Source: Prevotella sp.
Lineage (GTDB): Bacteria; Bacteroidota; Bacteroidia; Bacteroidales; Bacteroidaceae
Length of the DNA: 35,307 bases
Direction of reading: 5' to 3'
NCBI GenBank assembly: GCA_016291595.1
Contig: JAEEXN010000003.1
Span: forward strand, 1 to 35,307
Made by a program: the position numbers and the translations under genes. Under the pieces are notes generated by a model. It was not told the origin of the DNA. It did not search any database and was given only the letters and a program-made list of their open reading frames with translations. Of the stretch, positions 22,668 through 32,100 are shown in pieces; within the stretch, counting starts at the first letter, position 1; each line of letters starts with the position of its first letter.

Positions 22668-23953
22668 ACTTTTACCACATAGTCGGTTACCTGTCCGTGC
22701 TCGGGAATATCAATGGCCAGTGTCTTTTTCCTGCGGTCGTATTTGAAAAAGAGAGGCGTATTGTCTTTCATACTAGTCACCATGCGTGGCTTCTTAGGGA
22801 GGGTAATTTCCAATTGGCGTGCTTGTCGTTTCAGCACGTGAAGGAAGAGAAACTGATCACTCTGAGTGCTCACACCCCAAGAGGCCTCCTCTATGTGTCC
22901 TTTGCGTGTATTATAAATACTGTTGCCGTAAACGGCCATCCATTTGCCAATGTCTCTGAGTCGCTGGAGAGCTGCAGCTGGCAGCTCGCCATTAGGTTGC
23001 GGGCCGATGTTGAGCAATAGATTGCTGCCTTTGGCGGCTGCGCGGACGAGCAGTTCTATCAGTTCGTCGGCCGACTTGTAGTCCTGGTCCGCCACCTTGT
23101 AGCCCCACATGCCGTTCATTGTCTGGCACATCTCAAGCGGCAGCCGGCTGATCTCCTGGCCTGAGAACCCTGACTTGTTCTCGCCGGGAAGATCGCGCTC
23201 AAACATCTGAAAGTCCTCGCCTTCAATAGGCGCAATATGATGGTTGTTGCCAATGAGACAGGCAGGCTTCAGCGTGTGTATGAAACGGTAGAACTCAGGC
23301 ATGCGCCAGTCGAAGGGAACACTATCCTGCTCGTGGTCCCAGTAGCCATCAAACCATAGTCCACCAATACCCGGGTAGTTTTCAAGAAGCTCTTTCACCT
23401 GGTTCTTCATGAAACTGAAGTAGCTGTTGTAGTCAGGGCGGAGCATGACGCGGGTCTTCAAGCCCGTACGGCCAAGTGGATAATCCTCTCGCATCCAGTC
23501 TAAGATTGAATAATAAAGGTGTAACTTTACACCCTGGGCCTCGCAAGCCTCAGCCAGTTCCTTAACCACATCGCGGCCGAAGGGTGTGGCATCTACGATA
23601 TTGTATTTACTCTGTCCAGTGTGCCACATAGAGAACCCGTCGTGATGGCGGCTGGTAAACGTGATGTAGCGTGCTCCCGAGCCTTTGATGGCCTCCACCC
23701 ACTGACTTGCGTTAAAGAGGTGGGGATAGAAGCACGAGGCTGCCTTAGCATATTCCTCGTGTTGCAGCCCGCCGGAGTTCAAATACCACTCACCCTGAGC
23801 GAACTCGCTATAGATGCCCCAGTGTAGGAAAATGCCAAAGCGAAATCCCTCAAACTCCCTACGAGCCTTCAAGTTCTCCTCAGCAGGCGTATACTGAGCG
23901 TATACTCCTCCGGCTACGAGCAGGAGCAGGAAAGATAAGATGGCGTTTTTCAT
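22661..23953 (-). CDS. Secreted alpha-L-fucosidase (GH29)
   Basis: The protein has 430 residues from the ATG at 23953, which gives a clean signal peptide (MKNAILSFLLLLVAGGVYAQ). An upstream in-frame ATG at 23986 would add 11 residues before it and is less likely. GH29 features are FGIFLHWGIYSE, the SRHHDGFSMW motif, and Asp202 in GGLWFDGYW as catalytic nucleophile. It should release L-fucose from host or plant glycans in the periplasm or outside the cell. No transporter, SusC/SusD pair or fucose catabolism gene is next to it. It shares a transcript with mutY, which overlaps its stop codon. Confidence 0.92.
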   Translation of the reverse strand: MKNAILSFLLLLVAGGVYAQYTPAEENLKARREFEGFRFGIFLHWGIYSEFAQGEWYLNSGGLQHEEYAKAASCFYPHLFNASQWVEAIKGSGARYITFTSRHHDGFSMWHTGQSKYNIVDATPFGRDVVKELAEACEAQGVKLHLYYSILDWMREDYPLGRTGLKTRVMLRPDYNSYFSFMKNQVKELLENYPGIGGLWFDGYWDHEQDSVPFDWRMPEFYRFIHTLKPACLIGNNHHIAPIEGEDFQMFERDLPGENKSGFSGQEISRLPLEMCQTMNGMWGYKVADQDYKSADELIELLVRAAAKGSNLLLNIGPQPNGELPAAALQRLRDIGKWMAVYGNSIYNTRKGHIEEASWGVSTQSDQFLFLHVLKRQARQLEITLPKKPRMVTSMKDNTPLFFKYDRRKKTLAIDIPEHGQVTDYVVKVC

Positions 23954-24091
23954 ACCATATATGTTTATTGAGTATTTGTGAATCATTGGATGTCTTTTGC
24001 GTTTACTGATAAATAGTTAAGTTCACCAATTGTTTGTTGTGAATGAATAACTTGTGGCTCTTCCTTTCTCACTTTGGTGATAATCATGTTG

Positions 24092-24122
24092 CAAAGTTAC
24101 TACAATTTCTTTCAACTACCAA
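24092..24122 (-). promoter_or_regulatory. Promoter of the fucosidase-mutY unit
   Basis: On the minus strand TTG (24122-24120), a 20-bp spacer and TAACTTTG (24099-24092) fit the Bacteroidetes consensus. Confidence 0.7.
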
Positions 24123-24286
24123 ATCCGGGCTATACTGACTTGTGAAAATCTGCTAATGACAGGGCGAATTCTTCTTATTAAAAGAAACAATCAGCCCAAC
24201 AAGCGTCCGCCACTCTTTTTACACAGAAAACTTGCCTGTTACAATATGATTCGTTCCGCCCAACGCGAAAAATCAGTCGATTCCTT

Positions 24287-24316
24287 TTGCCGTTTCGTTG
24301 GGATTATGTACCTTTG
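24287..24316 (+). promoter_or_regulatory. Promoter of the TonB receptor gene
   Basis: TTG at 24287-24289, a 19-bp spacer and TACCTTTG at 24309-24316 match the Bacteroidetes consensus exactly. The leader is about 80 nt, long enough to hold a regulatory structure, though none stands out. Confidence 0.85.
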
Positions 24317-24400
24317 CACGGTAAGTCAGGAAACAATTGTCCATCAGTGGAATAACTAGACTTAGAATTCTATCTAATCACTTTATATTATTGGAAACGA

Positions 24401-26269
24401 ATGAGAATTAGAATGATGATGTTTGTGGCAATAGCCACTTGCTTATCTGCTTACGGGCAGAAAGATTCGATTGTCCTTCATGAAACGGTTGTAACGGGAT
24501 CCCGTAGCGTAACAGATATTCGTCATTTGCCGATGACCGTTACGGTTGTGGGCAATGAGACGTTAACCAGGCAACATCAGGCATCAGTACTTCCGACGGT
24601 GATGCAGCAGGTGCCCTCGCTTTTCGTGACCAGTCGGTCGATAATGGGTTATGGTGTGTCGACGGGGGCCGCAGGAGGTATAAATATGCGTGGCATAACG
24701 GGTGGCGCAGGTCAGATCTTGGTGCTGATTGACGGTCATCCTCAGTATCAAGGCATCTATGGTCATCCCATCAGTGATAGCTATCAGACGTTGATGGCAG
24801 AGCGCGTAGAGGTGCTCAGAGGACCGGCGTCCGTACTATACGGCAGCAATGCAATGGGCGGAGTAATTAATATCGTTACCCGTCGCCCGGCTTACGGGAA
24901 AAGTGTCGTTACAGATTTGACGGTAGGCGCGGGTAGCTACGGAACAGTTCAGTCGGAAATCTCGAACCAGGTGCGTAACGGTCGCTTCACCTCAACCGTT
25001 ACCGCCCAATATAACCGTACTGACAACCATCGGCCGCGTATGGGATTTGAGCAGTATGGCGGTTATATGAAGTTAGGATATGACTTCAACTACAATTGGA
25101 ATGCCTACGTCGATGCGAATCTGACACATTTCAATGCCAGTTATCCCGGCTCAACCGACAAACCGATGTACGATGCCGACCAGTGGATTACCCGCGGTGT
25201 GGTCTCCGCTGCAATCGAAAACCATTACAGGCGCACCAACGGAGCCTTGAGCGTCTACTCGAACTTCGGACGACACAAGATAGACGACGGTACCACAGAT
25301 CCAGCCAAGCCTACAGCGCGCTATTTCCGCTCAAAAGACGCCCTGACAGGTATCTCATGGTATCAGAGTTATAGGATTATTGATATGATGCCCACACAAG
25401 GACGTATTACTGTCGGCTTTGACTATCAGCATATTTATGGTAATGCCTATTATACGTCGAAGGAAACAGGTGAGGTCTTGGATACACCTAATAAGCAGAG
25501 CGCCAAGTCGTACCGTAACGAGGTAGCCGGATATATTGATTACCGACAAGACCTGTCGTCATGGCTGACTATCGATGCTGGCGTGCGTGTAGACCATCAC
25601 AGTGTGACTGGCACAGAGTGGGTTCCGCAGGCGGGCTTGGTTGTGAGGCCTCTGTTGACGGGTGAGGTCAAAGCGATGGTCAGCAAGGGCTTCCGCAACC
25701 CCACCATGCGTGAGATGTACCTCTATCCACCTTCTAATGAGGAATTGGAGCCTGAGCGAATATGGAACTACGAACTGTCGTGGCACCACCGCCTCGGAGC
25801 ATTCAACTATGGTCTTAACCTCTATTATATTAAAGGTGACAATATGATTCAGACGGTGGAGCGCAAGAATGTGAATACGGGCGAGATTGAGAACTACGGC
25901 GCTGAATTGGAGGCTGCATGGCGGCTCAACGGCCATTGGTCGGTCACGACAAACCACTCTGTGCTGCACATGAAGAATAAGATTATTGCTGCGCCTGAAT
26001 ACAAAGGTTTTCTCGGCGCGAATTATAATAGTGGCAAATGGAGTGCTACGGCTGGTTTACAATATATTGACGGGCTCTATACTGCTATTGGCGAGAACGC
26101 CACGAAAGAGAATTTCTGTCTGCTGAACGCAACTGTTAGCTATGCTTTAACACAGGGGGTGAGTCTGTGGGTTAGAGGCGAGAATCTTCTTGCACAAAGC
26201 TATGAGATCAACCTTGGTTATCCCATGCCTCGTGCTACTCTGATGGCAGGTGTGCATGTAAGATTTTAG
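24401..26269 (+). CDS. TonB-dependent outer-membrane receptor
   Basis: The 622-residue protein has a signal peptide ending near residue 20 (AYGQ) and a TonB-box-like stretch DSIVLHETVVTGSR. The plug domain (about 40-160) contains GGINMRGITGG, LVLIDGHPQYQ and VEVLRGPASVLYGSNAMGGVINIVTRR. A 22-strand-type barrel ends in aromatic VRF. The size is that of metal-chelate or cobalamin receptors; it lacks the N-terminal carboxypeptidase-like domain of SusC types and has no SusD partner. It should import a scarce ligand such as a siderophore, haem or cobalamin, but the motifs do not decide which. An ECF-type S component is encoded convergently just downstream. Confidence 0.93.
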   Translation: MRIRMMMFVAIATCLSAYGQKDSIVLHETVVTGSRSVTDIRHLPMTVTVVGNETLTRQHQASVLPTVMQQVPSLFVTSRSIMGYGVSTGAAGGINMRGITGGAGQILVLIDGHPQYQGIYGHPISDSYQTLMAERVEVLRGPASVLYGSNAMGGVINIVTRRPAYGKSVVTDLTVGAGSYGTVQSEISNQVRNGRFTSTVTAQYNRTDNHRPRMGFEQYGGYMKLGYDFNYNWNAYVDANLTHFNASYPGSTDKPMYDADQWITRGVVSAAIENHYRRTNGALSVYSNFGRHKIDDGTTDPAKPTARYFRSKDALTGISWYQSYRIIDMMPTQGRITVGFDYQHIYGNAYYTSKETGEVLDTPNKQSAKSYRNEVAGYIDYRQDLSSWLTIDAGVRVDHHSVTGTEWVPQAGLVVRPLLTGEVKAMVSKGFRNPTMREMYLYPPSNEELEPERIWNYELSWHHRLGAFNYGLNLYYIKGDNMIQTVERKNVNTGEIENYGAELEAAWRLNGHWSVTTNHSVLHMKNKIIAAPEYKGFLGANYNSGKWSATAGLQYIDGLYTAIGENATKENFCLLNATVSYALTQGVSLWVRGENLLAQSYEINLGYPMPRATLMAGVHVRF

Positions 26270-26293
26270 TTCAGCAAATATTTATAATAAATA

Positions 26294-26369
26294 AGCGCAT
26301 AGTTTATAGTTAGGACTCTCAAGCAGGAAATCCTGCAAGGAGTGACTATAAACTATGCGCTAATTTTTT
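26294..26369. terminator. Long bidirectional terminator
   Basis: Seventeen-base perfect arms, beginning AGCGCATAGTTTATAGT at 26294 and complementary up to 26361, enclose a second hairpin GCAGG-AAAT-CCTGC. Six T follow on the plus strand and an AT-rich run on the minus strand. It separates the convergent TonB receptor and ECF S-component genes. The nested layout is unusually long for a simple terminator. Confidence 0.9.
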
Positions 26370-26380
26370 ATGAAAGTAAG

Positions 26381-26887
26381 CTATTTCTTGAATATCTTCA
26401 GAAGAATGTATGTGCCGAAAACCTGTAAGAGAAGTCCCGGCCAACCAATGGTGAAATCTGCAATGGTTGCAGATACGCCTCCAGTCAATAGTAATTCTGA
26501 CAGGCCGCCGATTACCTCGCTGATAAGTACGACGGTGATGAGAAGCGGAATAGTAACTTTCTTATAATGTTGGGCAGTCACTCCGGCAATGATAGCCAGT
26601 GTCGCCAGTTTGATGACCATTACGTGCATTACGCTCCATGCGGGCATGCCGAAGAGCAGGTGGTTAACTAATGGTGAGGCAAGTGCGGCCAGTAAACCGG
26701 TTTTCCATCCGAGTTTATAGGCGCCAGCAAGGATTACAAGTGATAGTGGTGCAAAAATGATACCACCTTGGGGAATGAGGTGAAATAATTGGGGCAAGGC
26801 GATGTTGCATGCCACAAATAATGCCGCAAACAGGTAGGTGCGGACTTCGGTGTAGTTCAGTGTGTAAAGCCTGATGTTGGTTTCCAT
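26381..26887 (-). CDS. ECF transporter S component-like membrane protein
   Basis: The 168-residue protein has about six hydrophobic segments and the look of an energy-coupling-factor substrate-binding (S) component. It has an N-terminal FAALFVACNIALPQLFHLIPQGGIIFAPLSLVILAGAYKLG-type region and GLLAALASPLVNHLLFGMP in the middle. S components bind vitamins or metals and are driven by separate EcfA/EcfT subunits, none of which are encoded here, so it would use a shared module. The substrate is not evident. Its convergent neighbour is a TonB-dependent receptor, which could bring the same ligand across the outer membrane. Confidence 0.8.
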   Translation of the reverse strand: METNIRLYTLNYTEVRTYLFAALFVACNIALPQLFHLIPQGGIIFAPLSLVILAGAYKLGWKTGLLAALASPLVNHLLFGMPAWSVMHVMVIKLATLAIIAGVTAQHYKKVTIPLLITVVLISEVIGGLSELLLTGGVSATIADFTIGWPGLLLQVFGTYILLKIFKK

Positions 26888-26939
26888 AATTAATGTTTAT
26901 TATTTATTGGTAAATGATTCGAATGTGCAAGTATAGCAA

Positions 26940-26999
26940 AAGGCAGATGCGTAAGCATCGTCCTTTGTCTTCTTTTGAAGGGTTCAGTTGGCAAAGATA
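26940..26999 (-). promoter_or_regulatory. -7 element and structured leader of the S-component gene
   Basis: On the minus strand TATCTTTG (26999-26992) is a consensus -7 element about 105 nt before the start codon. The leader contains a hairpin, GATGC-UUAC-GCATC, extended by AAGG/CCUU across a small internal loop, followed by UUUUG (26940-26968). It could be a ligand- or protein-sensing element; I recognise no known riboswitch class. Confidence 0.45.
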
Positions 27000-27041
27000 A
27001 GAAATAAATCTTAAACAAACGAATTCCAGCTAAGATTTAAT

Positions 27042-27941
27042 CTATTTTATTCGCTCATCTTTCTTTTTTCTAAGCTGAGAAGGTGTCATTCCGAAATGCT
27101 CCTTCACGTATTTGCCGAAAAAAGACGGATTGGGAAACCCCATTCTGTCGCTCACTTGTTGGATACTCAAGCTGGTTTGTTTGATATAGTAGCGTATATC
27201 CTCGAGCACGTACTCGCGAATCCATTCGTTGGCAGTTTTGTCGGAGTGCTTTTTGCAGATGGAAGATAAATACTTGGGTGAGAGGCATAGTTCATTGGCA
27301 TAGGCAGCCACAGTCTGATACTTCACATTAGCATTACTCAGCAAAGTCAGGAAACGCTGGAAATGAGCGTTGGCTGTATTTGTGTCATCAGTAACATGGA
27401 GTTCGGGCATTTTCTGTTTCAGCGCTCCGCAAAGGGCAAGGATGGCACTTCGTAAAAGAGACTGGACTACATCTGTGCGGAAGGGGTTGTCGTTGTTCTT
27501 GTCTATGCAGAGACGCAACATGTCGTAGAAGTGAGTGTAGAAAAGAATATCATTGTCCTCCATAGTTGTGATGTGCTGACGTTGAATGTAGACAATCTCA
27601 TTCCATACGTTCATCTTTTCCCGAAGGAAACTCTGTAATATATGATTCGTAAAGAACATTGCTTTCAGGTCGAAGTCGGGGCTGACCATGGGGTCTGTGA
27701 TAATCACATTCTGAGGAATGACGGCTACTTGGTTCTTATGAAGTTCCATCTGCTTTCCGTTCATCTCTGCCTTTACCTTACCGTTGGTACAGATGACGAT
27801 GGCATTCATTGATACGTGGGCCGCATTGATCTCTGCAAATTTCTGAATACTGTCAATGATAACAATATTATTGTCTGAATAGCCGACTGATATGTCCTTA
27901 TTGTCGGTCAATGACTGTAGATTAATCTCTTCTTGCCTCAT
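27042..27941 (-). CDS. AraC-family transcriptional regulator
   Basis: The 299-residue protein has an N-terminal cupin-like sensor region (about 25-110, with MNGKQMELHKNQVAVIPQNV). The C-terminal AraC double helix-turn-helix has LCLSPKYLSSICKKHSDKTANEWIRE and SIQQVSDRMGFPNPSFFGKYVKEHFGMTPSQLRK. It is divergent from the RND efflux operon across a 177-bp gap that holds inverted repeats. It is therefore the likely local regulator of the pump, and perhaps of itself. The inducer is unknown. Confidence 0.92.
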   Translation of the reverse strand: MRQEEINLQSLTDNKDISVGYSDNNIVIIDSIQKFAEINAAHVSMNAIVICTNGKVKAEMNGKQMELHKNQVAVIPQNVIITDPMVSPDFDLKAMFFTNHILQSFLREKMNVWNEIVYIQRQHITTMEDNDILFYTHFYDMLRLCIDKNNDNPFRTDVVQSLLRSAILALCGALKQKMPELHVTDDTNTANAHFQRFLTLLSNANVKYQTVAAYANELCLSPKYLSSICKKHSDKTANEWIREYVLEDIRYYIKQTSLSIQQVSDRMGFPNPSFFGKYVKEHFGMTPSQLRKKKDERIK

Positions 27942-27957
27942 GTTTCCTTCTGTTTGG

Positions 27958-28003
27958 CTACAAAATTAGTCATTCTCGAATAAAAACAATGTCTAATTTG
28001 TAG
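27958..28003. promoter_or_regulatory. Inverted repeat overlapping the AraC-gene promoter
   Basis: CTACAAAATTAG (27958-27969) and CTAATTTGTAG (27993-28003) are inverted repeats differing by one extra A. The left arm overlaps the minus-strand -7 element TAATTTTG (27968-27961), and TTG (27989-27987) lies 18 bp further upstream. This is a candidate autoregulatory site. Confidence 0.55.
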
Positions 28004-28014
28004 TTTTTAATGTT

Positions 28015-28040
28015 CTATTTGTTCTTTTGTTGTCAAATAG
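28015..28040. promoter_or_regulatory. Second inverted repeat in the pump-operon control region
   Basis: CTATTTG (28015-28021) and CAAATAG (28034-28040) are perfect inverted repeats with a 12-bp spacer. The site sits about 48 bp upstream of the pump -7 element, a usual place for AraC-type activator binding. Confidence 0.5.
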
Positions 28041-28087
28041 GATGTTTAATTCGGAAAAATGAACATGTTTGTTGAGAAAAAAACTGT

Positions 28088-28095
28088 TATTTTTG
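28088..28095 (+). promoter_or_regulatory. -7 element of the RND operon
   Basis: TATTTTTG matches the -7 consensus 24 nt before the adaptor start codon. The nearest TTG (28069-28071) is only 16 bp upstream, so activation by a regulator is plausible. Confidence 0.55.
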
Positions 28096-28118
28096 CACAG
28101 AAATGAAATATTGACGAG

Positions 28119-29138
28119 ATGAAAAGAGTTTTTTATGGTTTAATAGCCGTTTTGCTATTGGCTGGTTGTACAGAAAAACGAGAGCAGGGAGAAAAGAATC
28201 CTGTTCGTGTGAAAACAGAAGTTGTTGGTTCTTCAAACTCAAACTCCCGTCAGCAATATGTTGGCATCGTGGAGGAGAATGAAGGTACTGCGGTCAGTTT
28301 TACAGGCATGGGTGTGGTGCGCCGTGTGTTAGTCGATGAAGGTCAGCCGGTGAAGCGTGGTCAGTTGATAGCCATCATGGACGATACCCAGGCGCGAAAC
28401 GTGTTGGCAGGCGCCGAGGCGCAGATGGCTCAAGCTAATGATGCCCTGGAACGTTATAAAATGCTGCACGATAATGGATCGCTGCCAGAAGTGCAATGGG
28501 TGGAGATACAGAGTAAGGTAGCTCAGGCGAAGTCACTGCTAGATATTGCAAGGAAAAACCTTGCAGATTGCCGGCTCGTGGCTCCCGTGAGCGGAATTGC
28601 CGGTCGCAAGCAGGTTGCGGCAGGCGAGACTGCGTTGCCGTCACAGGCTGTTGTGACTATTCTTGACATTGGCACCGTGAAGGTCAAAGTCGCCATTCCT
28701 GAGACAGAGATTGGAGACATTGGCCCAAGAACGACTTCTTATATCCAGGTGAAAGCTATAAACCGCACCTTTGTAGGTGGTAGAATTGAGAAGGGCGTGC
28801 AAGCCGATGCATTAACACATACCTATGATATACGTATCAATGTGGCGAATGGTGAGCGCAAGTTATTACCTGGAATGGTAGCATCTGTCTCTTTTGAGGT
28901 GAATCGTCCCCATGTGAGCGCGCAACCATCGTTGCCTGTGACCGCCATTCAGAAAAAGGCAGATGGAAGCCTCTTCGTTTGGACAGTAGAAAAGGACAAT
29001 ACTGCTAGACGCTCTCAGGTTACAATAGGGAAGACAATGGGAAACCGTGTGGTTATTCTCAATGGTGTGAAGACTAATCAGCGCATTGTTACTGAAGGTT
29101 ATCAGAAACTGAGCGAGGGAACGCAAGTGATATATTAG
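28119..29138 (+). CDS. RND efflux periplasmic adaptor (AcrA/MexA type)
   Basis: The 339-residue lipoprotein has lipobox LLAGC with Cys17. A split lipoyl/barrel-sandwich domain (VRRVLVDEGQPVKRGQLIAIMD and LVAPVSGIAGRKQVAAGE) encloses an alpha-hairpin at about 95-150. A beta-barrel domain and a C-terminal membrane-proximal domain with GMVASVSFEV follow. It links the pump to the outer-membrane channel in the periplasm. It is the first gene of the operon with the pump (29-nt gap) and the TolC-like channel. Confidence 0.94.
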   Translation: MKRVFYGLIAVLLLAGCTEKREQGEKNPVRVKTEVVGSSNSNSRQQYVGIVEENEGTAVSFTGMGVVRRVLVDEGQPVKRGQLIAIMDDTQARNVLAGAEAQMAQANDALERYKMLHDNGSLPEVQWVEIQSKVAQAKSLLDIARKNLADCRLVAPVSGIAGRKQVAAGETALPSQAVVTILDIGTVKVKVAIPETEIGDIGPRTTSYIQVKAINRTFVGGRIEKGVQADALTHTYDIRINVANGERKLLPGMVASVSFEVNRPHVSAQPSLPVTAIQKKADGSLFVWTVEKDNTARRSQVTIGKTMGNRVVILNGVKTNQRIVTEGYQKLSEGTQVIY

Positions 29139-29167
29139 TTCATGGCTCATCACTTATAATTATAGGT

Positions 29168-32100
29168 ATGGATAATAAGATGAATTGGCTCAAATGGCCT
29201 TTGGAGCATTACTCGATATCGTTGCTCGTCATCACGATTCTCTTTGTATTAGGTATTTTCGGTATGTGGGACATGCCGAAAGACGAATTCCCGGCTTTTA
29301 CAATCCGTCAAGGTGTGGTGGTAGCTGTTTATCCGGGAGCAACAAGCGAGGAGGTAGAGCAGCAAGTTGCCCGACCTTTGGAGCGTTATCTCTTTACTTT
29401 CGGTGAGGTTAACCGCAAAAAGACTACTACTACTGCCCAAAATGGGATGTGCTTTGTAATGGTACGGCTGAATGATAATGTAAACAATAAGGATGAGGTG
29501 TGGAGCAAAATCAAGCACGGGCTTGCCCTTTTCAAGCAGCAGCTGCCAGGCGGGGTGCTGGCCTTGGTTGCCAATGATGATTTTGGAAACACATCCGCCC
29601 TTCTCATTGCCATAGAAAGTGAGGCTCGTAGTTACAGAGAACTCAAAGATTATAGTGACGAGCTTTCTGACCGTCTTAGGCGTATCCCTTCTGTGGCCAA
29701 CGTGCGCCTTTATGGAGAACAGAAAGAGCAGATTTCACTATATGTTGACCGCCAGCGCCTGCAGGCTTATGGTATTGGCCAGCAGATGCTCTTTTCGCGC
29801 CTTCAGGCGCAAGGTGTAACGACAATGAGTGGCAGTTTGAGTGACGATGATCAGCAGATACCTATTCACATAGAGCCAACCGAGAGAAGTGAGGAGGAGA
29901 TAGCCAATCAGATAATCTTCAGTGACCCCGTCAGCGGGAAGGTGGCACGTGTAAGGGATGTGGCCCGTGTGGTGCGCGAATACGACAATTCTGAGAGCTT
30001 TATCGAGCAAGATGGCCATCCGTGTGTGCTGCTCTCGTTGGAGATGACTTCTGGCAACAATATTGTACAATACGGTAAGGAAGTGGACAAGGTACTCGAC
30101 GACTATCGCCAAACCGTTCTGCCAGAAGATGTGAAGATTACTCGCATTGCCGATCAGCCCAAGGTGGTAAGTACTAGTGTTAGCGATTTCCTGCGTGACC
30201 TACTCATCTCGATGTTTATCATCATACTCGTAATGATGGTACTGTTCCCCTTGCGGTCGGCCATTGTTGCGGCCATTACCATTCCTCTCAGTACGTTTAT
30301 CTCCGTATCCATTATGTATATGGTTGGTATCGAGCTGAATATTGTTACTTTAGCTGCGCTGATTGTGGTTTTAGGAATGGTGGTAGATAACTCCATTGTT
30401 GTCATAGACGGCTATTTGGAGTATCTGGGAAAAGGCTACGAGCCTAAAAAGGCAGCTATTGACTCTGCCAAACAATATTTTATGCCTATGATGCTGGCCA
30501 CGTTATGTATCAGCATAATATTCTATCCATTGTTGCTGACGCTTAAGGGTGGCTTCAATGATGCTCTTCAGGATTTCCCGTGGACCATTTCCATCAATCT
30601 TTTGGTCTCGCTGCTCCTGGCAGTTACTGTTATTCCTTTTCTTGAGGTTTTGATTATCAAACCGGACAAGGTGGGCAAGAATGGAAACGCCATTACGAAT
30701 TGGGTGCAGAACAGCTACAACCGTGTTCTCAACTTCACCTTCCGCAACCCGTGGCTTACCATCTGTGGCGGTATTGGCGTTGTACTGCTTTCAATGCTTA
30801 TCTATCCTGCACTTAAGATACGAGTATTCCCCTTTGCCGACCGCGATCAGTTTGCTGTCGAGATTTTCCTCCCTGAGGGCAAGGGATTGCACGACACACG
30901 TTTGGTTGCCGACTCAATGCGTATTGCGTTACAACAGGATGAGCGCATCAAGTGCATTACCAGTTTTATTGGCTGTTCGTCACCTCGTTTCATGACAGCA
31001 TACGCTCCACAGATGGCAGGCAAGAACTATGCGCAGTTCATCGTCAATACGACATCGATGAAGGCTACGCTCGACTTGATAGCGAAATATCAGCCGGAAT
31101 GGGCAGAGCACTTTCCAGAGGCTTACGTGCGTTTCAAGCGGTTAGACTATCTGGAGGTGCCAGAGTTGGAATACCGTTTCTACGGCGAGAACCTTGATTC
31201 TCTACACGTAGTAGCAGAACGCTTAATGGAACGAATGCGCAAAATGCCAGAACTGGAATGGGTGCATACCGACTATTTGCAGCCTTCTCCCATTATTAAT
31301 GTGGAGCTTGATCCGGTCGCTTCTGCTCAGTTGGGCATTACCCGTTCAACTGCAGCCTTTGCGCTCAGCGCCACGACCAATGACCTTCGTGTGGGACATA
31401 TTTGGGAAGGTAATTACGAATTACCCATCATCGTCAAGGATGATGCGGATATGACCTTCTCCGACATTGAAAACCTTGGGCTTGCAACGCCTGTCACCAT
31501 GCTCTCAGCCGGTATCAGCGATAAGAACAGTACTGTGCCTTTGCGACAGATTGCCAAAGTACAGCCTCAATGGAGCGAGAGCCGCATCCAGCATCGAGGA
31601 GGGGAGCGTTGTATTACGGTAACTGCACAGTTCGCCAATGGTGTTTATGCTGCTCCTGTTGAGAGTAGAATCGCTGAAATCATGAAGAAGGAGATTCCGT
31701 TGCCAGTCGGCGTCCGCTCGGAGGTAGGAGGCGAGATAGAATACAATGCAGAGTCTGTTCCGCAGATTTTCGGCGGTGTAGCCATATCTATGGTAATCGT
31801 GTTTTTCTTCCTATTGTTCAATTTTAAGAAATACGGTATTACTACGGTCTGCATAGCAGCCCTTGGCCTCATGTTGCCAGGTGCGCTGATAGGACTTGGC
31901 CTCATGAACAGGATGCTGGGACTGACCTCTATCATGGGTGTCATCACGCTTATGGGAATGATTATGCGAAACGAGATTCTGATTTTCGAGCATGCTAACG
32001 ACTTGATTGATAAATATGTGGCAGAGCATGGCGATTGGACTGTCGACAAAGAGTCTTACAACAAGGCCGTGAAGCAGGCTGCCTACGATGCTGGCAAACG

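Larger units (their letters stand above)
23954..24400. other. Divergent intergenic region, fucosidase / TonB receptor
   Basis: This 447-base non-coding stretch separates two divergent genes. It holds the minus-strand promoter of the fucosidase unit and the plus-strand promoter of the TonB receptor gene, each described separately. The fucosidase leader is about 130 nt and the receptor leader about 80 nt. I see no riboswitch-like fold or repeat array in it. A 67-codon open frame at 24156-24359 covers the receptor promoter and is not a convincing gene. Confidence 0.7.

Noticed and set aside
24156..24359. 67-codon plus-strand open frame
   Set aside because: It covers the consensus promoter of the TonB receptor gene, has no recognisable motif and no plausible translation signal.
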